A stretch of 64,000 nucleotides of DNA from Mycolicibacterium celeriflavum (GTDB lineage: Bacteria; Actinomycetota; Actinomycetes; Mycobacteriales; Mycobacteriaceae), in the NCBI RefSeq assembly GCF_010731795.1, contig NZ_AP022591.1, positions 124,001 through 188,000 of the forward strand. Direction: 5' to 3'. Below, one piece after another: positions 38,413 to 47,075 of the stretch (position 1 is its first letter; each line of letters starts with the position of its first letter). The position numbers were made by a program, and so were the translations under genes. Under the pieces are notes generated by a model, which was not told where the DNA came from, made no database searches, and saw only the letters and a program-made list of their open reading frames with translations.

Positions 38413-38750
38413 CCCCATTCCCAGACGGGGCGGATCTCGATGCAGCCCCGGCGCGCGTAGACGTGGCCGGCCGCGATTTCGATCGCCTCGTCCAGGTTCG
38501 CGCACTCCAGGATCACGACGCCGCCGACGAAGTCCTTGGTCTCGGCGAACGGGCCGTCCGACACCAGGGTCTCGCCATCGCGCACCCGGACAGTGGTCGC
38601 CGTCTCCACCGGCCGCAGTCGCTCACCGGCCAGTTCGGCGCCCCGCCGCTTCAGGTCCGCCTCCCAGGCGTGATGCGCAGGGTCTGCGGCCAACTCCTCG
38701 TTGGTCGGTGCGTCGGTCTCGTCGTCGCAGATCAGCAGCACATACTTCAT
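38409..38750 (-). CDS. YCII-related (DGPF) protein linked to ECF42
   Basis: 113-aa protein of the YCII/DGPF family, with the name-giving motif in VSDGPFAETKDFVGGVVIL and the terminal IEIRPVWEW strand. The family has a ferredoxin-like fold. It is found next to ECF42 sigma factors in many actinobacteria and proteobacteria and is a likely target or partner of them, but the biochemical role is not established. ATG 38750 gives the usual KYVLLICDDE start. It overlaps the sigma gene by 4 bp and is the first gene of the YCII–sigma–SRPBCC set; the promoter should lie in the 152-nt gap to the divergent DsbA-family gene. Confidence 0.87.
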   Translation of the reverse strand: MKYVLLICDDETDAPTNEELAADPAHHAWEADLKRRGAELAGERLRPVETATTVRVRDGETLVSDGPFAETKDFVGGVVILECANLDEAIEIAAGHVYARRGCIEIRPVWEWG

Positions 38751-38902
38751 GCGCCGATTCTGCCCCGACCCCACAGGAATGACGGCCGAAAGCCGCCCGT
38801 CGCCGCAGCGTCGTTACGGCCGGCGCACAGGCGGGAACACCGACCGGGTGCCCGCAGTTGTCACAACTGACGTCTGAAACCCATGCGCTCGAGAGGACTC
38901 CC

Positions 38903-39523
38903 ATGCCCGAGAAGTCAGTCGCCGATTTCTGGTTCGACCCGCTGTGCCCGTGGTGCTGGATCACGTCGCGCTGGATCCTCGAGGTCGAGAAGGTCCGCGA
39001 CATCGAGGTCAACTTCCGGGTGATGAGCCTCGCGGTGCTCAACGAGGGTCGTGATCTGCCGGAGCAGTACCAGGAGGCGATGAAGAAGGCGTGGGGGCCG
39101 GTGCGCGTGGCCATCGCGGCCGAACAGGCCAAGGGTCGCGAAGTCCTCGGACCGCTGTACACCGCGATGGGAACCCGGATCCACAACCGCGGATATGGCG
39201 AATCCGACCCCGACTTCAGTCGCGTCATCACGGAGTCGCTGGCCGAGGTCGGGTTGCCCGCCGAACTCGCCGATGCCGCCGCGACCGACAAGTACGACGA
39301 GGCGCTGCGCAAAAGCCACCACGAGGGCATGGATGCCGTCGGCGACGATGTCGGGACGCCGACCATCCACGTCAACGGCGTGGCGTTCTTCGGACCGGTG
39401 CTGTCGAAGGTCCCGCGCGGCGAGGAGGCCGGCAAGCTGTGGGACGCCTCGGTGACGTTCGCGTCGTACCCGCACTTCTGGGAACTGAAGCGCACCCGCA
39501 CCGAGCCGCCGCAGTTCGACTGA
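38903..39523 (+). CDS. DsbA-family mycothiol-dependent oxidoreductase (Rv2466c-like)
   Basis: 206-aa thioredoxin-fold protein with a long helical insertion. The redox motif is CPWC at residues 15-18 ([16 protein letters not shown]), followed by the helical domain ([19 protein letters not shown]) and the cis-Pro loop [18 protein letters not shown]. Rv2466c, its M. tuberculosis counterpart, reduces disulfides using mycothiol, is important under oxidative stress and activates certain prodrugs. It is cytosolic, without a signal peptide, unlike true DsbA. The start is ATG 38903; the frame opens at 38858. rpiB follows after 36 nt on the same strand. Confidence 0.92.
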   Translation: MPEKSVADFWFDPLCPWCWITSRWILEVEKVRDIEVNFRVMSLAVLNEGRDLPEQYQEAMKKAWGPVRVAIAAEQAKGREVLGPLYTAMGTRIHNRGYGESDPDFSRVITESLAEVGLPAELADAAATDKYDEALRKSHHEGMDAVGDDVGTPTIHVNGVAFFGPVLSKVPRGEEAGKLWDASVTFASYPHFWELKRTRTEPPQFD

Positions 39524-39559
39524 TCGCGCGCGGCGGCGGCAGCGGTTGCGTCTGCCACA

Positions 39560-40042
39560 ATGGCCGCCATGCGCGTCTACCTGGGAGCCGACCACGCCGG
39601 CTTCGACCTCAAGCAGGCCATCATCGAGCACCTGCGCGGCACCGGCCATGAAGCGATCGACTGCGGAGCCTTCGTCAATGACCCCGACGACGACTATCCG
39701 GCGTTCTGCATCGCCGCGGCCGAGAGAACGGTGGCCGACCCGGGCAGCCTCGGCATCGTGCTCGGCGGTTCGGGCAACGGCGAGCAGATCGCGGCCAACA
39801 AGGTGCCCGGTGCGCGGTGTGCGTTGGCGTGGAGCGTCGAGACGGCGCAACTGGCTCGCGAACACAACAACGCCCAGCTGATCGGCATCGGCGGGCGGAT
39901 GCACACGGTGGATGAGGCGTTGGCCATCGTCGACGCCTTCCTGAGCGCCGTGTGGTCGGAAGCCCAACGGCACCAACGCCGTATCGACATGCTCGCCGAG
40001 TACGAGCGCACCCATGTAGCGCCTCCCGTGCCCGGCGCTTAG
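39560..40042 (+). CDS. rpiB: Ribose-5-phosphate isomerase B
   Basis: 160-aa enzyme interconverting ribose-5-phosphate and ribulose-5-phosphate in the pentose phosphate pathway. The family is clear: MRVYLGADHAGFDLKQAI, IDCGAFVNDPDDDYP, LGIVLGGSGNGEQIAANKVPGARCAL, with the active-site Glu of the actinobacterial class in GSGNGEQ replacing the Cys of E. coli RpiB. ATG 39560 is used by analogy to M. tuberculosis RpiB; ATG 39569 is an alternative. The nei2 gene begins 2 nt after the stop, so the two are co-transcribed. This is the only RpiB in the window. Confidence 0.93.
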   Translation: MAAMRVYLGADHAGFDLKQAIIEHLRGTGHEAIDCGAFVNDPDDDYPAFCIAAAERTVADPGSLGIVLGGSGNGEQIAANKVPGARCALAWSVETAQLAREHNNAQLIGIGGRMHTVDEALAIVDAFLSAVWSEAQRHQRRIDMLAEYERTHVAPPVPGA

Positions 40043-40044
40043 GG

Positions 40045-40839
40045 ATGCCCGAGGGCCACACGCTGCACCGGTTGGCCCGGTTGCACCAGCGCCGCTTCGG
40101 TCGCGCGCCGGTGATGGTGTCCAGTCCGCAGGGCAGGTTCGTCGACGGCGCCGCAGCGGTCAACGGCCGAGCGCTCAGGAAGGCCACCGCGTGGGGTAAG
40201 CATCTGTTCCACCACTACGAAGGCGGCCGGGTGGTGCATGTCCACCTCGGTCTGTACGGCACGTTCACCGAGGTGCCGCTCCCGATGCCGCTGCCGGTCG
40301 GGCAGGTGCGGATGCGGATGATCGGCGCCGAATACGGGACGGATCTGCGCGGGCCGACGGTGTGCGAGGTGCTGGCCGAACCGGAGACTGCCGACGTGAT
40401 TGCTCGGCTAGGCCCCGATCCGCTGCGTCGCGATGCCGACCCGTCACTGGCGTGGGCGCGAATCCGTAAGTCGCGCAGGCCGATCGGAGCGCTCCTGATG
40501 GACCAGTCCGTGATCGCCGGAGTCGGCAACGTGTACCGCAACGAGCTGCTCTACCGGCACGGCGTCGACCCGCACCGGCCAGGCGTGCGCATCGAGGAGG
40601 AAGAGTTCGAAGCGATGTGGGACGACCTCGTCGCGCTGATGCGAATCGGACTGCGGCGCGGCAAGATTCACACCATCCGCAGCGAGGATGACCACGGGCT
40701 GCCGCCGTACGCTCCCGGCCGACCGCGCACCTATGTGTACCGGCGCGCCGGTGAGCCGTGCCGGGTTTGTGGCACCGAGATCCGCACCGAGGTGATGGAG
40801 GGCCGCAACCTGTTCTGGTGTCCGACCGACCAAAGTTAG
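40045..40839 (+). CDS. nei2: Fpg/Nei family DNA glycosylase (Nei2-like)
   Basis: 264-aa base excision repair enzyme expected to remove oxidised bases and cleave the strand. The catalytic PEG at the processed N-terminus (MPEGHTLHRLA), the conserved Lys in ATAWGKHLFHHY, and the H2TH region (MDQSVIAGVGNVYRNELLY) are present. The C-terminal zinc finger is incomplete: CRVCG supplies two Cys and LFWCP one, but the place of the fourth Cys holds Asp (CPTD). It matches Rv2464c (Nei2) by synteny next to rpiB. ATG 40045 is 2 nt after rpiB and required for the N-terminal proline; the open frame from 39952 is spurious. Confidence 0.9.
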   Translation: MPEGHTLHRLARLHQRRFGRAPVMVSSPQGRFVDGAAAVNGRALRKATAWGKHLFHHYEGGRVVHVHLGLYGTFTEVPLPMPLPVGQVRMRMIGAEYGTDLRGPTVCEVLAEPETADVIARLGPDPLRRDADPSLAWARIRKSRRPIGALLMDQSVIAGVGNVYRNELLYRHGVDPHRPGVRIEEEEFEAMWDDLVALMRIGLRRGKIHTIRSEDDHGLPPYAPGRPRTYVYRRAGEPCRVCGTEIRTEVMEGRNLFWCPTDQS

Positions 40840-40849
40840 GCGTCGGCTC

Positions 40850-41596
40850 TCAGAAGCCGCCGAAATCCCCGAAGCCCCCGCCGATGTCGCCGCCGCCCCA
40901 GTCGCCGCCGTGATCACCGCCGGGGTCCTGGCCCTGATCGAACCCTTGGTCGTAGCCCTGAGCGAAACCCTGCTCGTAGCCGGTTCCGTGCATGCCCGAG
41001 AACAGCGCGTCGAACAGCAGCACCGAGCCCAGTCCCCAGGCGCCGGCGACCAGCGCGGGCTTCCACCACGGCTCGGAGTACCAACCTGCCGGTACGGGAC
41101 GACCGGCGACGCGGCCGCCGGGGTAGTAGTTGGGGGTGCGTTCGGACGGTGACGGCGACGCTTCGATCTGGCGACCCTCGAAGTCGACCTTGCGATCTTC
41201 GGTCACGGTGCCGGCGGACCGCTGTCCGGCCAGCGTCTCCAGCTCCGGTCCGGGGTCCATGCCCATCGCAATGCGTGCGGCGCGCACGTAGTAGAGGCCT
41301 TCGAGAGCGCTCTCTTTTGCGAGCAGCGCCTGCTTGGCGGTATTGGCCTGCTCGATCTGCGAACCGGCGGCGGTGTAGCGCTCGGACGCGTCGGCGAGGG
41401 CCTGTTTGGACGCGTCGTCAGTGCCGGTGAGGTTGATGACCTGACCGCCGAGGCGTTCGATGACGCGACGGGCGTCGGCCTTCGCATCATCGAGCGTGGC
41501 GGTCTTGCGCCGGTCCGAGGCCTTCATCGCCGCGTAGGCAACGACGCCGAGAGCGGCGATGACCAAAACGACGAGGACCAGCAGAACGCTGTTCAT
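40850..41596 (-). CDS. Membrane-anchored coiled-coil protein with Gly/Asp-rich tail
   Basis: 248-aa protein. A single N-terminal transmembrane helix (SVLLVLVVLVIAALGVVAYAAM) is followed by a helical, probably coiled-coil segment (about residues 30-130: KTATLDDAKADARRVIERLG, then ALADASERYTAAGSQIEQANTAKQALL), a second hydrophobic stretch (PWWKPALVAGAWGLGSVLLFDALF), and a C-terminal low-complexity tail of Gly, Asp and Gln (YEQGFAQGYDQGFDQG). I recognise it as a conserved mycobacterial family (some annotated DUF1542 domain) but know no function. ATG 41596 is preferred over the frame start at 41674. It converges with nei2 at a 10-nt gap. Confidence 0.75.
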   Translation of the reverse strand: MNSVLLVLVVLVIAALGVVAYAAMKASDRRKTATLDDAKADARRVIERLGGQVINLTGTDDASKQALADASERYTAAGSQIEQANTAKQALLAKESALEGLYYVRAARIAMGMDPGPELETLAGQRSAGTVTEDRKVDFEGRQIEASPSPSERTPNYYPGGRVAGRPVPAGWYSEPWWKPALVAGAWGLGSVLLFDALFSGMHGTGYEQGFAQGYDQGFDQGQDPGGDHGGDWGGGDIGGGFGDFGGF

Positions 41597-41822
41597 GGCG
41601 TCAAGCGTACCGAGCACACCGGCCGAAAAACGGCTGCCGACCTCGACCGGGATTACGCCCACAGCGGAGCGCACGGTACCCGGATGGTCCGCGAGATCGA
41701 CGTGAACGTGGTCGCTACTCGCTTTTCTTCGCGCCAGCGTCGATCTCGAGTGAGCAAACCGCGCGTTTGGAAGCCGTAGCCGCGGTTACTGTCGAGTAGG
41801 GCCATCTTCTAGGAGGTCTGCG

Positions 41823-43715
41823 ATGACCGTTACAAAGGAAGTCAGCGAGCGACAGGCCAGGGAGTTCGCCGAACAGGCGCGGGAGGCGCAGTGGCGCCAG
41901 CCCAGTTTCGGTAAGGAATTGTTCCTCGGCAGATTGCGGTTGGATCTCGTCCATCCCCATCCCAGCGGCTCCGCGGAATCCACGGAACAGGGTGAGGCGT
42001 TCCTGGCCAGGCTGCGGGAGTTCTGCGAGTCGCAGATCGACGCCGCGGTGATCGAGCGCGACGCGCAGATCCCGGACAAAGTGGTCGCCGGCCTGAAGGA
42101 ACTCGGGGCGTTCGGCATGAAGATCAGCACCGAGTACGGCGGCCTAGGCCTGTCCCAGGTGTACTACAACAAGGCGCTCATGCTGGTGGGCTCCGTGCAT
42201 CCGTCGCTGGGTGCCCTGCTGTCTGCCCACCAGTCGATCGGGGTCCCGCAGCCGATCTCGATGTTCGGGACCGACGAGCAGAAGCGAACCTGGCTACCGC
42301 GGTGCACCGAGGAGATAAGCGCGTTCCTGCTCACCGAACCGGACGTCGGCAGCGACCCGGCCCGGCTCCATGCCACCGCCACCCCGGAGGGCGACGACTA
42401 CATACTGAACGGGACCAAGCTGTGGACCACCAACGGCGTCGTCGCCGACCTGCTCGTGGTGATGGCTCAAGTACCCAAGAGTGAGGGCCACCGCGGTGGG
42501 ATCAGCGCGTTCGTCATGGAGGCGGACACACCCGGCATCGTCGTGGAGAACCGCAACGCTTTCATGGGGTTACGCGGCATCGAGAACGGCCTCACCCGGC
42601 TGACCGACGTGCGGGTGCCCGCGGCAAACCGGATCGCCCGCGAAGGCGAAGGGCTGAAGGTCGCGCTTTCTACGCTCAACGTGGGGCGGCTGTCGTTACC
42701 GGCCATTTGTGCCGGGTCTGCGAAGTGGTGTCTGAAGATCGCGAAAGAGTGGTCTCGGGAGCGGGTGCAGTGGGGCAGGCCGGTCGGCGAGCACGAAGCA
42801 GTGGCCGGCAAGGTCGCGTTCATCGCGGCCACCGCTTACGGCCTGGAGGCAATGCTCGAACTGGCCAGTGAATTGGCCGACGCCAAGCAGAACGACATTC
42901 GGATCGAGGCCGCGCTGGCCAAGCTCTACGGCTCAGAGATGGCTTGGCAGATCGCGGACGAGCTGGTGCAGATTCGCGGCGGGCGCGGCTTCGAGACCGC
43001 CGAGTCGTTGGCCGCCCGCGGCGAGCGCGGAGTGCCCGCCGAGCAGATGCTGCGGGACATGCGCATCAACCGGATCTTCGAAGGCTCCACCGAGGTCATG
43101 CACCTGCTGATCGCCCGCGAGGCGGTGGATGCGCACCTGTCGGTGGCCGGCGACGTGATCGACCCTGAGGCCGATCTGTCGCGCAAAGCGCGAGCCGCGG
43201 CCAACGCCGGCAAGTTCTACGCCCGGTGGCTGCCGACCTTGGTCACCGGCAAGGGCCAGGTGCCCACGTCGTTCGGTGAATTCGGGCCGCTGGCGACCCA
43301 TCTGCGTTACGTCGAGCGGGCAAGCCGCCGGCTGGCGCGCAGCATCTTCTACGGAATGTCGCGGTGGCAGGGCAAGCTGGAGCACAAGCAGCGGTTCCTG
43401 GCCCGGATCGTGGATATCGGCGCGGAGCTGTTCGCGATGACCGCCGTATGTGTGCGGGCACAACGTGACCCGGAGGGCGGCAGCGCGGTCGAGCTCGCCG
43501 GCGCGTTCTGCGAACAGGCGCGGGTGCGGACCGAGCAGCTGTTCGACCAGCTCTGGCACAACTGCGACGACTCCGACCGGGCACTTGCTCGCGGCGTGCT
43601 CGACGACCGTTTCACGTGGCTCGAGGAGGGGATTTTGGACCCGTCGATCGACGGGCCGTGGATCGCTCAGGAAGGCGGCGCCGAGAAGCCTGACGTGCAC
43701 CGCGTCATACGGTGA
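41823..43715 (+). CDS. Acyl-CoA dehydrogenase, long-chain (VLCAD/ACAD9-like length)
   Basis: 630-aa flavoprotein that introduces the alpha-beta double bond into acyl-CoA. It is longer than usual four-carbon to medium-chain enzymes (about 380-400) because of a C-terminal helical extension of about 180 residues, as in VLCAD/ACAD9-type enzymes. Landmarks: LKELGAFGMKISTEYGGLGL, AFLLTEPDVGSDPARLHATA (FAD/substrate site), LNGTKLWTTNG, then RRF-type IRGGRGFETAESLA and RINRIFEGSTEVMHLL near the catalytic Glu position. ATG 41823 has AGGAGG at 41811-41816. It is a single gene ending just before convergent tRNA-Gly. Chain-length preference cannot be read from sequence. Confidence 0.9.
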   Translation: MTVTKEVSERQAREFAEQAREAQWRQPSFGKELFLGRLRLDLVHPHPSGSAESTEQGEAFLARLREFCESQIDAAVIERDAQIPDKVVAGLKELGAFGMKISTEYGGLGLSQVYYNKALMLVGSVHPSLGALLSAHQSIGVPQPISMFGTDEQKRTWLPRCTEEISAFLLTEPDVGSDPARLHATATPEGDDYILNGTKLWTTNGVVADLLVVMAQVPKSEGHRGGISAFVMEADTPGIVVENRNAFMGLRGIENGLTRLTDVRVPAANRIAREGEGLKVALSTLNVGRLSLPAICAGSAKWCLKIAKEWSRERVQWGRPVGEHEAVAGKVAFIAATAYGLEAMLELASELADAKQNDIRIEAALAKLYGSEMAWQIADELVQIRGGRGFETAESLAARGERGVPAEQMLRDMRINRIFEGSTEVMHLLIAREAVDAHLSVAGDVIDPEADLSRKARAAANAGKFYARWLPTLVTGKGQVPTSFGEFGPLATHLRYVERASRRLARSIFYGMSRWQGKLEHKQRFLARIVDIGAELFAMTAVCVRAQRDPEGGSAVELAGAFCEQARVRTEQLFDQLWHNCDDSDRALARGVLDDRFTWLEEGILDPSIDGPWIAQEGGAEKPDVHRVIR

Positions 43716-43726
43716 CCCGGCTTTGG

Positions 43727-43797
43727 AGCGGGCGACGGGAATCGAACCCGCGTAGCTAGTTTGGAAGACTAGGGCTCTACCATTGAGCTACGCCCGC
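43727..43797 (-). tRNA. tRNA-Gly (anticodon TCC)
   Basis: 71-nt cloverleaf on the minus strand: acceptor GCGGGCG/CGCCCGC, anticodon loop CTTCCAA (TCC, reading GGA), T-loop TTCGATT, discriminator T. CCA is not encoded. It is divergent to tRNA-Pro, 121 nt away. Confidence 0.95.
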
Positions 43798-43918
43798 GTG
43801 TGCAGCAAGAGCAGATCGTACCGGCGGCACCCGAATCAAATCCAATTGAAGGCTTCGCGTGTCCAGCCCGTAGTATCTCGCGTGGTCGTTCCGTGTTTTC
43901 GGGAAGGCCGCAAGACGA

Positions 43919-43992
43919 CGGGGTGTAGCGCAGCTTGGTAGCGCATCCGCTTTGGGAGCGGAAGGCCGCAGGTTCAAATCCTGTCACCCCGA
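43919..43992 (+). tRNA. tRNA-Pro (anticodon TGG)
   Basis: 74-nt cloverleaf: acceptor CGGGGTG/CACCCCG, anticodon stem TCCGC/GCGGA with loop TTTGGGA (TGG), T-loop TTCAAAT, discriminator A. It lies 41 nt upstream of tig, so a shared primary transcript is possible. Confidence 0.95.
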
Positions 43993-44033
43993 CTGCGACA
44001 CCGAACCAGCGCCAGACCAACAAGGAGCAGATC

Positions 44034-45443
44034 GTGAAGAGCACCGTCGAGAAGTTGAGCCCCACCCGGGTTCGCATCAACGTGGAGGTGCCCTTCACAG
44101 AGCTCGAGCCCGACTTCGACCGCGCGTTCGCACAGTTGGCCAAACAGGTCCGGCTGCCCGGTTTCCGTCCCGGCAAGGCGCCCCGCAAACTGCTCGAGGC
44201 CCGCGTCGGCCGCGAGGCGATGCTCGACCAGGTCGTCAGCGACGCCCTACCCGGCCGCTACAGCGAAGCGGTGACCACCTCCGAGGTGCAGCCGCTCGGG
44301 CAACCCGAGATCGAGATCACCAAGAAGGAGTACGGCGAGGACCTGACGTTCACCGCCGAGGTCGACATCCGGCCGGAGATCGAGATCCCCGAGCTGTCCG
44401 AGCTGAAGGTCACCGTCGACCCCATCGAGGTGAGCGACGACGAGGTCGATGCCGAACTGCAGACGCTGCGCGCCCGCTTCGGCACGCTCACGGGAGTGGA
44501 TCGTGCCGCCGAGACCGGCGACTTCGTCTCCATCGACCTGTCCGCCACGGTCGACGGCAAGGAGCTGCCCGACGCCACCACCGAAGGTCTATCCCATGAG
44601 GTCGGCTCGGGCCAGTTGGTGGAGGGCCTCGACGAAGCGATCGTCGGCCTCAAGGAGGGCGAGACCCGCGTCTTCACCACCACGCTGGCCGCGGGTGAAA
44701 ACGCCGGCGAGGAAGCGCAGGTAACCCTCACCGTCAAGTCGGTCAAGGAGCGTGAGCTGCCCGAGCCCGACGACGAGTTCGCGCAACTGGCAAGCGAATT
44801 CGACACCATGGAGGAGCTGAAGAACTCGCTCACCGAGCAGGTGCGTGGGACCAAGCGCGCGCACCAGGCCGAGCAGATCCGCGACAAGGTGCTCGAGACA
44901 TTGCTCGAGCAGGTCGACGTGCCGCTGCCGGAGAACGTGGTGCAGGCGCAGATCGACGACACGCTGCACAACGCGATCCACAGCCTCGATCACGACGAGG
45001 CCCGCTTCGGCGAGCTGCTGGAGTCCCAGGGCAGCAGCCGTGAGCAGTTCGACGCCGACACCCGCAGCAACGCGGAGAAGGCCGTCAAGACCCAGCTGCT
45101 GGTCGACGCGATCGCCGACAAGCTCGACGTCCAGGTCACCCAGAACGACATCACCGAGCGCCTGATGCTGATGTCGCAGCAGTACGGCCTGCAGCCGCAG
45201 CAGCTGGTACAGGCACTGCAGCAGAACAACCAGATGACGGCCCTGTTCGCCGACGTGCGCCGTGGGCTGACGCTCGCCGCCATCGTCGAGGCCGCGACCG
45301 TCACCGACTCCGACGGCACCGCGATCGACACCTCGGAGTTCTTCGGGCGCGCGCAGACCGAGGACGAGGCCGAACAGGCTTCGGGGACCGCCGAAGAGAC
45401 GACCGAAGCCGCAGCCGACGAGGAATCGGCCGACACGAAGTGA
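44034..45443 (+). CDS. tig: Trigger factor, ribosome-associated chaperone and prolyl isomerase
   Basis: 469-aa chaperone binding nascent chains at the ribosomal exit. Ribosome-binding domain with the signature [13 protein letters not shown] (about residues 45-57), PPIase FKBP-like domain (about 150-235: [15 protein letters not shown], then [18 protein letters not shown]), and a C-terminal helical substrate-binding domain. The last about 40 residues are acidic ([23 protein letters not shown]), as in other actinobacterial Tig. The start is GTG 44034 with AAGGAG 6 nt upstream; the longer frame overlaps tRNA-Pro. It precedes clpP1P2 as in most actinobacteria, separated by a hairpin at 45450-45485. 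Confidence 0.95.
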   Translation: MKSTVEKLSPTRVRINVEVPFTELEPDFDRAFAQLAKQVRLPGFRPGKAPRKLLEARVGREAMLDQVVSDALPGRYSEAVTTSEVQPLGQPEIEITKKEYGEDLTFTAEVDIRPEIEIPELSELKVTVDPIEVSDDEVDAELQTLRARFGTLTGVDRAAETGDFVSIDLSATVDGKELPDATTEGLSHEVGSGQLVEGLDEAIVGLKEGETRVFTTTLAAGENAGEEAQVTLTVKSVKERELPEPDDEFAQLASEFDTMEELKNSLTEQVRGTKRAHQAEQIRDKVLETLLEQVDVPLPENVVQAQIDDTLHNAIHSLDHDEARFGELLESQGSSREQFDADTRSNAEKAVKTQLLVDAIADKLDVQVTQNDITERLMLMSQQYGLQPQQLVQALQQNNQMTALFADVRRGLTLAAIVEAATVTDSDGTAIDTSEFFGRAQTEDEAEQASGTAEETTEAAADEESADTK

Positions 45444-45449
45444 CGCTGT

Positions 45450-45485
45450 GAGCGAACGCAGCCCGTCTCGGGAGTGCGTGCGCTC
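45450..45485 (+). terminator. Hairpin between tig and clpP1
   Basis: GAGCGAACGCA (45450-45460) pairs with TGCGTGCGCTC (45475-45485) with one mismatch; 14-nt loop, no T-run. Possible terminator of tig or attenuator before clpP1. Confidence 0.5.
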
Positions 45486-45541
45486 GCGGGTTGGTTAGTG
45501 TCGGTGAGTATCAAGCTCTTGAAGAAAGCAGGTATCCAGTC

Positions 45542-46153
45542 GTGACCCACATGCGTGGCGCCTCGCAAGGCCTAAACCTTGTCGACTCGGTCTATGAGCG
45601 GTTGCTGGCGGAGCGGATCATCTTCCTGGGCTCACAGGTCGATGACGACATCGCGAACAAGCTGTGCGCGCAGATTCTGCTGCTGTCCGCCGAAGACCCC
45701 ACCAAGGACATCCATCTCTACATCAACTCGCCCGGCGGCTCGATCAGCGCCGGCATGGCCGTTTACGACACCATGGTCTTGGCGCCGTGCGACGTCGCCA
45801 CCTATGCGATGGGCATGGCGGCCTCGATGGGCGAGTTCCTGCTCGCCGCGGGCACGAAGGGTAAGCGTTACGCATTGCCGCACGCGCGGATCCTGATGCA
45901 CCAGCCGCTGGGCGGCATCACCGGCGGCGCGGCCGACATCGCGATCCAGGCCGAGCAGTTCGCCGTGATCAAGAAGGAGATGTTCCGGTTGAACGCCGAG
46001 TTCACCGGGCAACCCATCGAGCGGATCGAGGCGGACTCCGACCGCGACCGCTGGTTCACCGCGCAGGAAGCCCTCGAGTACGGCTTCGTCGACCACATCA
46101 TCACCAGCGCGAGCATCAACGGCTCGGGACCAGGAGCAGGACTAGACAAATGA
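45542..46153 (+). CDS. clpP1: ATP-dependent Clp protease proteolytic subunit 1
   Basis: 203-aa serine protease subunit. In mycobacteria ClpP1 and ClpP2 form a mixed 14-mer of two different heptamers that is essential and works with ClpX or ClpC1. The catalytic Ser is in [17 protein letters not shown] (about residue 98), the His in [15 protein letters not shown], and the Asp further on near [12 protein letters not shown]. The short N-terminus before [20 protein letters not shown] corresponds to the propeptide that is cleaved. GTG 45542 is used; ATG 45551 is an alternative and the frame opens at 45491. It overlaps clpP2 by 4 bp (ATGA). Confidence 0.95.
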   Translation: MTHMRGASQGLNLVDSVYERLLAERIIFLGSQVDDDIANKLCAQILLLSAEDPTKDIHLYINSPGGSISAGMAVYDTMVLAPCDVATYAMGMAASMGEFLLAAGTKGKRYALPHARILMHQPLGGITGGAADIAIQAEQFAVIKKEMFRLNAEFTGQPIERIEADSDRDRWFTAQEALEYGFVDHIITSASINGSGPGAGLDK

Positions 46154-46797
46154 CCGACCACACTGATCCGCGTCTGGCGCCGCAGGCGCGCTACATCCTG
46201 CCGTCGTTCATCGAGCACTCGAGCTTCGGCGTCAAGGAGTCCAACCCGTACAACAAGCTGTTCGAGGAGCGCATCATCTTCCTCGGCGTGCAGGTGGACG
46301 ACGCGTCGGCGAACGACATCATGGCGCAGCTGCTGGTGCTGGAGTCGCTGGATCCGGACCGTGACATCACGATGTACATCAACTCGCCGGGCGGCTCGTT
46401 CACCTCGCTGATGGCCATCTACGACACCATGCAGTACGTGCGCGCCGACATTCAGACAGTGTGTCTTGGCCAGGCCGCCTCGGCCGCCGCGGTGCTGCTC
46501 GCGGCCGGCACTCCCGGTAAGCGCATGGCGCTGCCGAACGCCCGCGTGCTCATTCATCAACCCGCGCTGGCCGGTGTCATCCAGGGGCAGTTCTCCGACC
46601 TGGAGATCCAGGCCGCCGAGATCGAGCGGATGCGCACGCTGATGGAGGTGACGCTGGCCAACCACACGGGCAAGTCCCCCGAGCAGATCCGCAAGGACAC
46701 CGACCGCGACAAGATTCTCACCGCGGAAGAGGCCAAGGAATACGGCGTCATCGACACCGTTCTGGAGTACCGCAAGCTTTCGGCGCAGACCGCCTGA
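46150..46797 (+). CDS. clpP2: ATP-dependent Clp protease proteolytic subunit 2
   Basis: 215-aa second ClpP subunit, partner of ClpP1 in the essential mycobacterial ClpP1P2 protease. Catalytic Ser in [16 protein letters not shown], His in [18 protein letters not shown], and the handle region [18 protein letters not shown] are clear. The N-terminal about 25 residues ([20 protein letters not shown]) are typical of ClpP2. ATG 46150 overlaps the clpP1 stop by 4 bp, so synthesis of both subunits is coupled. After it comes a 278-nt region before clpX, without a gene; it should hold the clpX promoter. The M. tuberculosis genes Rv2459 and mmuM found in this interval are absent here. Confidence 0.96.
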   Translation: MTDHTDPRLAPQARYILPSFIEHSSFGVKESNPYNKLFEERIIFLGVQVDDASANDIMAQLLVLESLDPDRDITMYINSPGGSFTSLMAIYDTMQYVRADIQTVCLGQAASAAAVLLAAGTPGKRMALPNARVLIHQPALAGVIQGQFSDLEIQAAEIERMRTLMEVTLANHTGKSPEQIRKDTDRDKILTAEEAKEYGVIDTVLEYRKLSAQTA

Positions 46798-47075
46798 CCT
46801 TCGGGCTGACCGTCACATTCGCCGCGAGCGTCGCGCCCGGCGTCGAGGACGCCGCGCTCTCGGTCGAGTAACGTCGGCGACACGCCAAGGACACGGTCGC
46901 GGTTTGGAAGGCCCTACGGCGGATTCAGGCGATATGTTCTGCGAACACAGTTAAATACCACCGACGCGATTCGGGTTTATCGGTCGCCCCCCAGCCAACC
47001 GAACGGGTAGCGTCGAAGCAGACGTTCGACACGGACCCCGACGGATGACGAACAGGAAGTAGGGACACCACCACC
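46798..47075. other. Gap between clpP2 and clpX
   Basis: 278 nt with no credible gene. The right half is AT-richer (GTTAAATACC at 46950-46959) and probably holds the clpX promoter, but I cannot define boxes with confidence. Confidence 0.5.
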
